Source: Cladocopium goreaui (lineage: Eukaryota > Sar > Dinophyceae > Suessiales > Symbiodiniaceae). Taken from it: 64,000 nt of DNA. The position numbers and the translations under genes are program-made. The stretch spans positions 62,001 to 126,000 of the forward strand of contig CAMXCT020001763.1 in NCBI GenBank assembly GCA_947184155.2, in the 5' to 3' direction. The stretch's first letter is position 1. Each line of letters opens with the position of its first letter. The notes under the pieces were generated by a model that was not told the origin of the DNA, did no database searches, and saw nothing but the letters and a program-made list of their open reading frames with translations. Below, piece after piece: positions 51,201 to 59,843 of the stretch.

Positions 51201-53554
51201 CCTCTGCGTAAAAGCTCCTCCACTTGCTCCGTGAACCCCAGCAAGATGAGATTCTTCAGTTTGCGGGCACCTACTACATTATATTCTCAAGCGTTTCATG
51301 TCCCTATCCTTTGAGCACTATTATCTTATTCACGTTTCTGCTTGTGCTTGAGCTCGCGTCGGCTGTTGCCACAAGCTGCTTTCCAAATCACTTATCCAAC
51401 ACTTTTGAAAGCAGCCACTGGCCAATGTGCTTACTTCCACTCAAACTCCTCGCCTGCGCAGCACTCGCAGATTGGTCACCTCTGCCATCACCTGCCAAGC
51501 AAACAAAAACACGCAAGAAGACACTACTGATCACACAACCTCCTCCTGCTGAATTCTTCTATGATGATGTCCATCCTGCCTCTGGCCCGCGATCGAGTAG
51601 ATGAGGGCTCAAATGCTCCAACAAATGTTCCGATGTCACATATCCACCATGCCACCATAGCTGTGATACACAACAGAAACCCTGTGTGATGTTGACTGTC
51701 TCAAGCATCAATCCAGCATGAGATCACTTCAAGTAATTTGTAGTAACTTGCTGTAAGATGTTGCCTGTCTCAAGCGTCTTTGCAAACAGCTCCAAAGGTA
51801 CAGAAGTGGAAATGTCTCTGTCCACCCCAGTGACTCTGTCATCTGTTCAAACTGATTGCTTCAAACTTTGCCACCTGCAAAGTAAGAAGTGGCATTGCCC
51901 CGGTCACTCTACCACACACGCGCGAGTTTGCAAGTAATATATAACATACTTGTCTGACATTCTTTCTAACTTTCTTCTGCACATTCTTTGTCCCATATCT
52001 TCCTACACGAGGTCCGGCAGGGAACACTTGGCGTGGATACTCGCGGTTGAGGTCCGGCAGGGAACACTGGGCGTGGATGGTCGTGGTTGAGGTCCGGCAG
52101 GGAACACTGGGCGGGGATGGTCGTGGTTGAGGTCCGGCAGGGAACACTGGGCGTGGATGGTCGTGGTTGAGGTCCGACAGAGAACACTGTGCGTCGAGGG
52201 TCGCGGTTGAGCAGGAGGAGGAGGAGAGGAGAGGAGGAGAGGAGCAGGCAACTGACATAAAATCTAACAACCCTCACCTGGCAGGTGGGGAAAAAACAAT
52301 GGAACATCAGCATGTTTCATGGGTAAATCAACTATAAATGGTCATTTTCAATAGCTATGTTAATTTACCAGAGGGTAGGTGGTCAATGGAAGGAAAATTG
52401 TTAGTAACCAACATGGATGAACGAAGGCACTAATGCAAGGTTCACCGTCTCACCTTGCAGGGTTCCTTCAGTTTCTTAGACAGATTGCCCACCATGTAAA
52501 TTAGGACATTTAAACAGCACTATTATGTCACAATAGCCTATGGATCCAAGTACCTTCTCAGGAAGTACTTGGGGCATGATTGGGTAGAATACAATCGGCT
52601 CGAATGGGATCTAATGGGAATATAATCGCTTGCCCCTAATATTCAACACCACGCACAAACCCTGGTTTGGTAAGGGATTTCACATATTTTGGACCATACA
52701 ATGGGGATCTTTAGTATTATGGGGATGAGTGCAACTGGTCGGGGCATTCATCCAAATCTATCCACATCTGGAATGGTTAAGTACCGACCAATGGCATCTA
52801 ATGGCCACAAAACATGGGTATAGTGTGGGTCCCAGGTTCGGAAGTGACTCTTAAAGAATCACAAACCTGAACTAAGGCATGGATATGCCTCTTTCTAAGC
52901 GTGATCGTTCAGATCGTCAGAATTGTTGTTTCCATGGGGAAACAACAAGGCAAATCGGGCATAGATATGACTACCGATTATGAGGATACAAAAACGTGAA
53001 CATGCGCAATGGATAAGATGACGCACGTAGTACATATGTACATAGCAAATATCTTTCAAAACTTTCAGTGTTTTCTTTGGCACAAGATTAATGCACATTG
53101 GTTTCTACCCATTCGAGATGACCACTGTTGCTGGATCATCTCAATGGAAACCCAAAGGGGACCCATAGTTTACACGAGTAATTTTCCCCAGCATCTATGG
53201 TATATAACTAGAGCAACCCTGAAACAAATGGAAAATACATCTACATAAATCTACCACTAACTAGTACGATAGAGATTCATTTTCCCATTATATATGAGTT
53301 TCTATCTTCAAATAGGAGTTACTAAATATCTCCACGACTCATGACATTTCAACTTTCTGAAAAACCCGAAAAAAAACAAAAACAGCATGAAGTTGCCCAA
53401 ATTCCGAGCCAGGGCCTGCCCAAAGATAGTCTATAGTCTATACATTCCCCCCATTTCCATGGGAACAAAACACGTTGCATGGCACCGGCGGCACCTGCTG
53501 ATAGTAGCCGATCCTCTCCCTGATCTCGGCAGCAGTGTCTTCTGCTGAGAGGAC
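36186..53554 (-). CDS. 6-phosphofructo-2-kinase/fructose-2,6-bisphosphatase, 3' part, 12 exons
   Basis: A bifunctional enzyme of this family sets the level of fructose-2,6-bisphosphate, the cytosolic switch between glycolysis and gluconeogenesis. Minus-strand exons, 5' to 3': 53493-53554, 50208-50256, 49949-49998, 48317-48402, 47722-47812, 45167-45235, 41692-41740, 40891-40943, 39814-39885, 38889-38931, 38440-38504, 36186-36267 (TAA). All lengths and phases join into one frame. Seen in order: end of the kinase domain (AAEIRERIGYY; DFSWIKFVDGGR; LRGFMASRFAQ), then the phosphatase: FFSRHGQSEYN (phosphohistidine), GGDSVLTEHG, WTSSLKRTRLTA, NLDEIYAGLCDGMTYE, DKWFEYRYPRGESY, LLIVAHQAILR, IPLNTVIKLTP. 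All phosphatase catalytic residues expected for the family are present. Kinase P-loop and DATN exons were not found, so the 5' end is missing or lies beyond the window. Border 53554 and the GA-donor joins are least certain. Confidence 0.88.
36793..36874. mobile_element. MITE family A copy, left end missing (A8)
   Basis: Begins inside the left arm (AACCATGGAAAATCACC) and ends intact at GTTAGTTTACCAGAGGGTA. Confidence 0.75.
38002..38106. mobile_element. MITE family A copy (A9)
   Basis: TACCCTCTTGTAAACTAACA...TGTTAGTTTACCAGAGGGTA, flanked by TATA on both sides. It sits in the last PFK-2/FBPase-2 intron. Confidence 0.9.
38440..38504 (-). CDS. PFK-2/FBPase-2 exon AILRVLYAYF
   Basis: Starts after GGAG with GCC ATT CTC, giving AILRVLYAYFMGKPREACV. 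It directly continues VAHQ of the previous exon. The donor was chosen as GA|GCTCTG because only that phase fits the terminal exon. Confidence 0.8.
38655..38810. repeat. Direct repeat, unit about 75 bp, 2-3 copies
   Basis: The block CAATATGTTGAATATGATC...AGAAGATCATGGAAACTTAT...ATCATCCATTTATA is repeated head to tail, with the first copy carrying a small duplication. It lies in an intron. Confidence 0.85.
38889..38931 (-). CDS. PFK-2/FBPase-2 exon with second catalytic His
   Basis: 43 bp: G ATG GAA CGG ... CAT CAG, reading MERSQETLLIVAHQ. It matches the family's ...ERQ...LVI.HQA motif; His precedes the donor. The intron after it starts GCGATC (GC donor). Confidence 0.85.
39541..39585. repeat. 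10-bp tandem repeat CTGCATGATC x4.5
   Basis: Four perfect copies plus CTGCA. Confidence 0.95.
39814..39885 (-). CDS. PFK-2/FBPase-2 exon with RYPRGESY
   Basis: 72 bp after TTGCGCAG. Reads FEYRYPRGESYTDLISRLEP, the hallmark YRYP.GESY.DL...RLEP block of the bisphosphatase. The preceding exon ends AAG TG, and TG+G restores Trp; it leaves at GA|GTCCGG. Confidence 0.9.
40738..40858. mobile_element. MITE family A variant copy (A10)
   Basis: TACCATCTGGTTATTTAACA at one end, TGTTAGTCATAGCCAGGCCGGGTA at the other. The GCCAGGCCGGGTA terminus defines a subfamily shared with 41933-42063, 45992-46109 and 49765-49892. It ends 33 bp from the PFK-2/FBPase-2 exon 40891-40943. Confidence 0.75.
41933..42063. 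mobile_element. MITE family A variant copy (A11)
   Basis: TACCATCTGGTTATTTGTTA...GTTAGTCATAACCAGGCCGGGTA. Same terminal variant as A10. Confidence 0.7.
42141..42271. mobile_element. MITE family A copy (A12)
   Basis: CCTCTGGTAAACATACAAA...ACAGTTTACCAGAGGGTA with an expanded core. Confidence 0.75.
44100..44410. repeat. TA/TATG microsatellite cluster
   Basis: Three TA-rich tracts, including (TATG)n and (TGTATG)n, separated by about 100 bp of unique sequence. Confidence 0.9.
45167..45235 (-). CDS. PFK-2/FBPase-2 exon WTSSLKRT
   Basis: 69 bp after GCCCAG. Reads LWTSSLKRTRLTARHIRAVD. The Arg after LK is the family's substrate-binding Arg (WTS.L.RT..TA). It leaves at AG|GATCCA, a GA donor. That is the only phase that joins the next exon (A AAC TTG GAC GAG). 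Confidence 0.85.
   Translation of the reverse strand, partial: TLDFFLETHAAYSAAYPCRGLR
45557..45671. mobile_element. MITE family A copy (A13)
   Basis: Starts near GACCCTCTGGCTATGACTAA; the right end is ATGTTAAATAACCAGATGGTA. The arms are diverged (subfamily with CATGGTATAG). Confidence 0.7.
45891..45980. mobile_element. MITE family B copy, deleted core (B11)
   Basis: TTGTTGGTGGTGTACC...CCAAACCACCAACCAG, only 90 bp. 11 bp from family A copy 45992. Confidence 0.8.
45992..46109. mobile_element. MITE family A variant copy (A14)
   Basis: TATCCTCTGGTAAACTAACA...GTATGTTTACCAGGCCGGGTA. Confidence 0.75.
46244..46370. mobile_element. MITE family C copy (C6)
   Basis: TACAATGTGAGGCCCCTTAG...ATCTTGGGGGCCTCACATTGTA. 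Compared with C5 the core is inverted, as expected for a palindromic element inserted in the other orientation. A second small inverted repeat (GTGGGTTATAACCCCA...) follows at 46380-46453. Confidence 0.85.
47722..47812 (-). CDS. PFK-2/FBPase-2 exon GGDSVLTEHG
   Basis: 91 bp after TCCGAG: GT GGT GAC TCG, so the Gly codon is completed by G from the previous exon. Reads GGDSVLTEHGEEYASALAEW. GGDS.L...G..YA is the family motif after RHGES. Donor GG|GTCTAC. Confidence 0.87.
48317..48402 (-). CDS. PFK-2/FBPase-2 exon with catalytic RHG
   Basis: 86 bp after CACCCAG. Reads FLLNLHGQRRPIFFSRHGQS; the His of RHG is the phosphorylated residue of histidine-phosphatase enzymes. LNLH..RRPI.F precedes it exactly as the family's MN.H.TPR.I.L. 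The donor is G|GCGACT. Confidence 0.9.
48436..48541. mobile_element. MITE family A copy (A15)
   Basis: TACCCTCTGGTAAACATACA...GCTAGTTTACCAGAGGGTA, 34 bp upstream (in gene sense) of the RHG exon acceptor. Confidence 0.9.
49155..49252. mobile_element. MITE family A copy, degenerate (A16)
   Basis: TACCCTCTGGTACATTAACA at the left; the right end is reduced to ATTTAGTTTACGGGTA. Confidence 0.65.
49765..49892. mobile_element. MITE family A variant copy (A17)
   Basis: CCAGTCTGGCAGTTTAACATAG...TATCTTTACCAGGCCGGGTTA. It ends 57 bp from PFK-2/FBPase-2 exon 49949-49998. Confidence 0.65.
50978..51096. repeat. Tandem duplication, unit about 65-70 bp
   Basis: ACCTCTTCARTCAAAACCGATTAGGTCCCAC...AGAGCA...GTGTCAGG (two blocks) occurs twice, the second copy starting near 51047. 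Next to it the phrase CCAGTGGACCACCTGA is also repeated (about 50769 and 50861). Confidence 0.85.
51105..51235 (-). other. Coding-like island inside a PFK-2/FBPase-2 intron
   Basis: The minus frame reads FTEQVEELLRRGPPTYLREL and DKLETKAASTLERLQSW, then TGA, with a possible GT donor after SWP. It is strongly protein-like, but its phase and content do not fit the PFK-2/FBPase-2 frame. It could be a nested gene exon, an alternative exon, or a relic. Confidence 0.25.
52011..52210. repeat. 40-bp tandem repeat, 5 copies
   Basis: Five units of GGTCCGGCAG...TCGTGGTTGA, each exactly 40 bp (52011, 52051, 52091, 52131, 52171). The last has 6-7 changes. Because 40 is not a multiple of 3, all three minus frames stay open across it and encode rotations of the same peptide set. 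Confidence 0.97.
52297..52377. mobile_element. MITE family A copy, left end missing (A18)
   Basis: Begins in the left arm (AATGGAACATCAGCATG) and ends GTTAATTTACCAGAGGGTA. Confidence 0.7.
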
Positions 53555-54304
53555 CTGGTGCAAATACATATGTACTGTAGATGTACCTATATTGATATAA
53601 ACGTATATACGAAGATATCCATATGCATATTGAATTTAAACATCCTGGGTATGTAAAAATATATATTATATATATAAATGTGTGTGATTATAAATACATG
53701 TATATATATAAATATAATTATCATATATACTTACATATGATACACAGTATATAGTATATTGCGATATATACTCAACAAAAACAAGAGAGACTGTAGCCAC
53801 AATGAGATGAACCAGAATTCCGAAAAGCAGAGCTGCCCCAGTTGAAATGAGAATATCCAACATGACCTGCAAAAGGATAACACCATCTGGGATTACAAAA
53901 TGCAAATAACATACCCTTACAACGTATTACAATCCTAGAGAACTAGGGATGGTGTGAAATGCAAAACATGTGTTCCCCAAGGATGCTGATGATGTTTCTC
54001 TTTGCCAAGACTCAAGATGAGCGAGTGTCAAGCAAGGATCATCCACGCCGGAAAATGAATTTGATAACTGAACATGACCAAATGTCTGGGTCCATTGGTA
54101 CCAAGTCTGACCCATGCCCATTTTGCCGCATGAATCATCCCACTTTGATCCATTGAAGTTGGTTTCTTGAACACTTGGATTGTGATACTGCTATATACTC
54201 CAAAACATGCTGGATGGATAATGGTTATCCCGTTGACTATGACTATGGGTCACTTCATTTTCCCCACTGAACCAGGTAGGTTAATAACCCACTATTTCAA
54301 CCAC

Positions 54305-54391
54305 AAATGGGGGTTTCCTGAAATAGGGGTACCCCCAAATCATCAATTTTAATGGAATTTTCAATCCACTTGGGGGTACCACCATTTATGG
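54305..54391. repeat. Minor inverted-repeat family D copy
   Basis: GGGGGTTTCCTGAAATAGGGG...TACCACCATTTATGGAAACCCCC. Confidence 0.65.
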
Positions 54392-54412
54392 AAACCCCCA
54401 AATCAAAATGGA

Positions 54413-54515
54413 TACCCTTTGTAAACTAACATAACTATGGAAAATCACAATTTTTAATGGGAAAATCCACTATAAATGGTCATTTTCAATAGCTACGTTA
54501 AATTACCAGAGGGTA
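54413..54515. mobile_element. MITE family A copy (A19)
   Basis: TACCCTTTGTAAACTAACATA...GTTAAATTACCAGAGGGTA; one base is lost in the left end. Confidence 0.85.
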
Positions 54516-55244
54516 TGTTCAATGGTTCAACTGAAAACACCACCATTCAGACCCATTCAGGGTCACTCCTTCCCTCGCCTCCTGCACTTGTAAGGTTCGA
54601 TGTGTCGATGCCATGTTCTCTGCAAGACCTAGATCTTTTGGTCAAGCTCCAAAAAATGAGGATCTACCTCCAAGTTATGGCACTTCTACTGGGAAAAAAC
54701 CTGGGGTAGACCCCACTTCATCCAATTATCCAACGGATTTGTTATCATTTCCCTCATTAACTGGACAGTTCCAGCTATAAGCGGATATATAACAATTTAA
54801 AGGGGTTATATTCCAAATTATGGGAATGTACGACTACGATAAATCCCCATCTTTTTCAGCTAAACCCCATGCCACGTTGATTGATGGCATGGATCGGTTT
54901 TAAGGGAACATCTACAATCTACCTGGAGCTTTTCAAAGTCATGGGGGTACCCCAATAGCTGGATGGTTTCTTTCATGAAACATGATAAACAAGTAAAATG
55001 GATGATTTGGGGGCACCCCTATGACTTAGGAAACCATTATACTAGGATTTTCAAATATAAACCGTCCATTTTAAAAAACAATCAACATAGGTCTCTTCTT
55101 AACCCAAGGAATAACAGGAAAATCCTATATATAAAATATAATAATTATAATTATAATACCCAATAACTGTATACATATTTATCAATCCATATATATATAT
55201 ATATATGATCCCTAACACATGTACCCTCCGCTACAGAAGGGCTT

Positions 55245-55390
55245 TCATACAGAAGGGTTTTTACACAGAAGAGCTTTTACACAGAAAGGAATTACACAGA
55301 AGGGCATTTACACAGAAGAGCGTTTACACAGAAAAACTTTTACACAGAAGAGCTTTTACACAGAAGAGCTTCTACACAGAAGAGAAACTC
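55245..55390. repeat. 16-17 bp tandem repeat TTTACACAGAAGAGC, about 9 copies
   Basis: Variable-length units keep ACACAGAA and differ in the spacer (GAGC, AGGAA, GGGC, AAAC). Plus-strand frames across it are open and encode repetitive YTEE/HRR/FTQK peptides, with no sign of a gene. Confidence 0.92.
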
Positions 55391-56885
55391 TTCTTTACTG
55401 AGGCGTATAGATAGATAGATATATAGATCTATATACATATATATATAATCCCAAGCCCATATCTTAACAAATATATGGGATGATAAAAATGTTTTTAAGA
55501 TGTAGAATATATACATAGTATGTAAAACTGATATTAAATCCCCATACTGTGGATGGTTGCAAGATCCTGCGCCACCAAAAGGATGGTTGAAACCCTAAAA
55601 ATAATGGGATAAACGACCGTTTTCAACTGGTTCAGGATTTCTTTCATCCACCCTATGCGTATATAAACATATGTGTATATATATGTATATAAATATATAT
55701 ACATATATATATATATATAAATATATATACATATATATATAAATATATATATATTTGGATATACTACATATGTGTATATATATATATATATTGACACATA
55801 ATGTTCCCAAGATATTCACCCATCAGACGTGTCACGGTCTGGATCGCTACAAACCACCTCCAAGAAGACCACCTACGGTGACGGAAGATGCTCAGGTAGG
55901 CCCCCCAAAAAAACGGCTGGGGTGATAGGTAAAAATGTGGATTTCATAGGATTTATATGGGATTTATATGGATTTTATGGATTTAGTATGATTTAGTTTC
56001 ATTTATAGAATGGGATTTAATGGAATCTCATGGAATTTCATGGAGTATTAATGAGATTGATGGGACGGTATGGGATTTGGATGGAATTTAGATGGAGAAA
56101 TGGTGATTTAATGGGACAAAACAATTTTCAAGGCGATACCCCCGGTGAATTCTGTGTTACCAAACATAACCCATACATAAATCCCCCACTACTTTACTTT
56201 ACTTCTACCATTCCAAGAGTTGTTGGAGTTACCAACTTAGCTCCGAACTGGGGCCCCACCTTAATAGAACTACTCGCTTTTTGGAATTCACCAGACTGAA
56301 ATGAGGTTGTTTTGGGATGATTTCATATATCTATATGGTAACGCCATGGGTGACGTCGAATGAAGCCACATATGATGGGCATATCTCCAATTTTGTGGCT
56401 TTTCATTCGAATTTGAGAAGGTGTGTCTTACATTTGGGAAATTATTGACAATGAGAACATGATGACTTGACAAACTGTGGGATAGAATGGGGTAGTTGTT
56501 GCCGTGTGTATATATAAGTATACCATATATACCATATATACCATATATATATATTATATGAACACGTATATATATATGTATAATAAATACGTATGTATAT
56601 ATAATATAAATACGTATGTATATATATATGGTATGTATGTATATACATATATATAACGTATATATATTTACTTGGATGACAACCAAAACTGGTGGGTGTT
56701 ACTATCAGAAGCACCTTGGCTATATCTTGCATTCCTGAAGCCCGCTGCCAGTCAGCACCAGGATCACTAACGGCAAAGCTGGTTGATCTTAGATGATCAT
56801 CACTGTAAACCCTTCAACTAATCGTTCACACAACCCAAAATGTGGTTCAGCCACAGTAGTGCTGAAGCAGGCCAACAATTATGGT

Positions 56886-56903
56886 GATGATGATGATGAT
56901 GTG

Positions 56904-56935
<32 letters not shown>

Positions 56936-57000
56936 CATGATCATGATCATGATGACGACGATGACGACGACGACGACGACGACGAGGATGATGATCAACA
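56886..57000. repeat. (GAT)n / (GAC)n microsatellite
   Basis: GATGATGAT followed by ATCATG and GACGACGAC tracts. ORFs over it are compositional artefacts. Confidence 0.95.
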
Positions 57001-58740
57001 ACAACAAGAAGAATAACAAGAACAATAATCATTAGACGACAAGGACAAATAATAAGATTACGAATAATAATAAGAACAATCACCAAAAAAAGAAAATAAA
57101 GGAACACAACAACAAAGTCCAGAAACACCATGAAACAATATCTACACGGTATCACTGCATACTTTAAGTCCTACATGATAGACATGGTTAGACCATGGCC
57201 CAGGATTTGCCTGGTAGAAACGTAGAAACCGAGCTGCTAATCCCCCATAAGTAACAAAACTTAGATGAGGAGTTACAATATCAAAAAACAATGAGCAAAA
57301 ACATGTCCATCACATCTTATCGGACCCAAAATTAACCATACTGGCACCGAAACCCACATTTCCCAAAAAATCCAAACAAATCAAAGCGTTCACTTGCCAA
57401 CAGGACAAATGGTAAATCCCAATATATTGACATGAATTCAGTGATCTTACACACACACACTTGTAACAAAAAAATATCTGGGCCCACCATCATTGACTAC
57501 CTTAGGGTAGGGTAGGTTTTAGCCTGGATGGTTTCATGGGATCTTCACATTTCAGCCTGCCTTGGCACCCAAGGGCTTTAACTTTTCCAAAAGCCAGGCT
57601 CTTCTGTCCTGTGGGTTGGAAACTGGCCAGTTCCCGTGGGATGTCGGGGGCCAGCAAGATTTTTAAGCGTGGCTCTGAGCAACAAACAGACTGTTTTTTT
57701 TTGCCAAGAAAAAATTGTGATTTTTCACCAGCCAAGACTGGGATTTACCCATGAAACATGGACAATTAACCCACTAAGAAAGAATAAACACATGGATATG
57801 TTGCAGGCAGAAGTGAACATCATCCCTTAGCAACCCAAACTAAGTCATCCGTTCAATGCTTTCCCCAATGTAAACGCTACATTTCCGGATTGGTTTTGGG
57901 ATCAGTCTTATGGTCATTTCATTTTGGAAAACATGAATTTCTCTGTGTGTGCAGAAATGCCTCTGGGCACCAGAGAAGTTGTCAGGAAGAACCAGTTCCG
58001 CATCGCAACGCTGGGAAGGGAAAACTGCTGAGATCGCCAATTCAATGGATTGGTTTAAGTTTTTTTTTCAGGAAACCATAGCTGAAGGTTTGGTTCAAGC
58101 CTAGCACCCCCCGCTCCGTGCTTACTTGTTCCGACCTTAGCGGGTTGCCATTGCTTCTACCCGCGGGATCTGACTTCTTTGCAAAGGCTACATTTCGGCA
58201 TTTTGGTTATTTGCGATTTGGGCTTCACCTCTGCTGTCTTCGGACCACTGGTGAGTGGATTTCAGTGATTTGCAATTCGATCTATTTGATATTGTTTTGT
58301 TACCTCAGCTGTCGTTGGACCTTTGGTGACACACTTTTACATTTAATTTCACCTCTTTCTTTGGTATCAACCTGACATTTACTGCATTGGCTTGCCCTGG
58401 TTGTGTCTCTTGGTGCCAAAGTTTGTCGAGCAGGTAATTTCCATTCGCTTCTGCCGGTGAGCGTTTCATCGGGGTTGTCTACTGGCGAGCCTGTTTATGT
58501 GCAGTTTCCTCCACGTGTTTCTGGGATTCATTGTCCTTTTTACATTCATTAGGGACCACGCCGCTCAGATCAACTACACGCCGGAAGGATCGCAGAGACA
58601 GAGCCAAAGCCAGGAGAAATTGGTTTTTACACAAACGGGGTTGGATTTCATTAACCAAGCCTGCTTTGGGAAAGATTTGGAAGATTTTGAGTCGACATCA
58701 CAGCAGAGATCATTTATTCCTTACCAACATTATCAAAGCA

Positions 58741-59265
58741 ATGAATCCAGAAGAAGAAGATCCCAACGAAATGTACTACCCATGGCGATGCAGCTGTGGG
58801 CGCATCAACAAAAAGTGGGCGACAACATGTGCCATTTGCTGGGCGTCGTGGACAGAGGGTACTCGTCACCCTACTCGACCCAAGACCCAGGAATGGGAGG
58901 GTTACTCCTGGAAAGACTGGGAGGACGACAAGAGCTGGACATCCAGCAGGTCAGCCAGCCGGTCCTCTACCAAGTATCGACCGGATGGCCCACATGCGAC
59001 GTCCAATCAGCAACAGCCTATCAAAAAGGGCAAAGGGAAGCACAAGGGAGCTGGAAAGAAAGGAGCTGTGAAAGGGAATTTCCAAGGACAGAACACCCAA
59101 GCGGAGATGGCATCACCCTTCCAGCTGGGAGAGGGCTTTGCGCCTTGGGCACCAATGGATACCTCGCAGTTTGGGCTTATCTCAGCACCCCCTGTCAGTC
59201 CCTTTGCAAATCAACTACCAGTCAGCACAAGCAACGAAAAGCAGGAATTCCTCGCAAGGCATATC
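58741..59265 (+). CDS. Zinc-finger N-terminal segment (frame 1)
   Basis: MNPEEEDPNEMYYPWRCSCG... The finger is W-x-C-x-C-G-x2-N-x6-C-x2-C, a variant of the RanBP2 pattern (usually C-x2-4-C) that binds RNA or protein partners. A Lys/Gly-rich nucleic-acid-binding-like stretch follows (KKGKGKHKGAGKKGAVKG), then a Pro/Phe-rich linker. The frame remains open to 59382, but the sense appears to move to another frame near 59250-59275. Confidence 0.55.
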
Positions 59266-59843
59266 CGGATCCAACGACCATGCCGGAAGAAACCAAGCAA
59301 TTCATTGCCAAGACAGAGCAAGAAACAGGGAGGATGGGAATCAAGAACCTGCATCAAGCTACCAAACATTTGGGGAAGGTGAAGAAACACCTGGGCGAGG
59401 TCACCGACCAGCGCAGAGCGCATCGGTCACTGTGGATGGCCCATCTCTCAAGTGGTATCAAACTTTGGGAGAAACAATTAGAAGATTTCCGAAAACATCA
59501 ATCGATGTTGACAGAATTGGCGGGCAAAGCCAGATCGGAAATTACATCCACCAGCCGAATGACCCAACAGCTGAGCAGTGCTACGGCTGGGAGTTCGCAA
59601 CCTCCTCCTCAGACGTCTCAGCCGGAGGCCGAGGATTTGTCAGAAGATCATATAGACAAAGAAGAGGAAGCTTTACGGAAGCAGCTGCAGGGTGTGCTTC
59701 AAAATTGCGCCTCTTCTTTGGGGCTGGATCTGGACACCCAGAAGGTCATCGAAGTCCAGGAAGAAGAAGCACTGGAAGACGATTCCAAGCCTCCAAAGCG
59801 ACAGCGCTCATTGGAGCCATTTGCGCCTTCCAGGCAACAGTGA
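59266..59843 (+). CDS. Charged coiled-coil-like segment (frame 0)
   Basis: From about PEETKQFIAKTEQETGRMG to a TGA at 59841 (ending KPPKRQRSLEPFAPSRQQ). Lys/Glu/Gln-rich helix-forming sequence (TKHLGKVKKHLGEVTDQRR), then an acidic stretch. The upstream part of this frame (58497-59250) is a shadow of the zinc-finger frame. Confidence 0.5.

Larger units (their letters stand above)
53555..58740. other. AT-rich spacer, no firm gene
   Basis: Holds TA microsatellites (53580-53770, 55660-55795, 56505-56665), family A copy 54413-54515, family D copy 54305-54391, a 16-17 bp tandem repeat and a GAT/GAC tract. Coding-like islands: minus 53770-53880 (strongly hydrophobic, LDILISTGAALLFGILVH), plus 55828-55893 (GLDRYKPPPRRPPTVTEDAQ before GTAGGC), and plus 57955-58031 (MPLGTREVVRKNQFRIATLG after GTGTGCAG). 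None could be linked to a known family or to the missing kinase exons. Confidence 0.4.

Noticed and set aside
53770..53880. Kinase-domain exon of PFK-2/FBPase-2 (LDILISTGAALLFGIL before a DATN exon)
   Set aside because: No DATN exon fits in the about 200 bp of TA-rich DNA before the next exon, and the peptide is uniformly hydrophobic, more like a membrane helix.
16992..54515. CRISPR-like array of similar repeats
   Set aside because: The repeats are palindromic, irregularly spaced by kilobases, and in eukaryotic intron-bearing DNA. They are MITEs.
55205..55414. Repetitive FTQK/YTEE proteins
   Set aside because: Frames across a 16-17 bp tandem repeat, with no start context, splice sites or homologous domain.
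56793..57155. ORFs of DDDDD/MMMM and HHHH/RRRR over 56.9-57.0 kb
   Set aside because: Translation of the GAT/GAC microsatellite, in both strands.
58076..58099. Possible relict of the dinoflagellate spliced leader (CCATAGC...TTTGGTTCAAG)
   Set aside because: Only the ends match CCGTAGCCATTTTGGCTCAAG and the spacing is wrong. The stretch overlaps an arm of family E (ATGGATTGGTTTAAG).
58497..59250. 448-codon plus ORF beginning at 58497 as a full gene
   Set aside because: Its first 250 codons overlap the zinc-finger frame and read as a shadow. Only the part after about 59266 looks coding.
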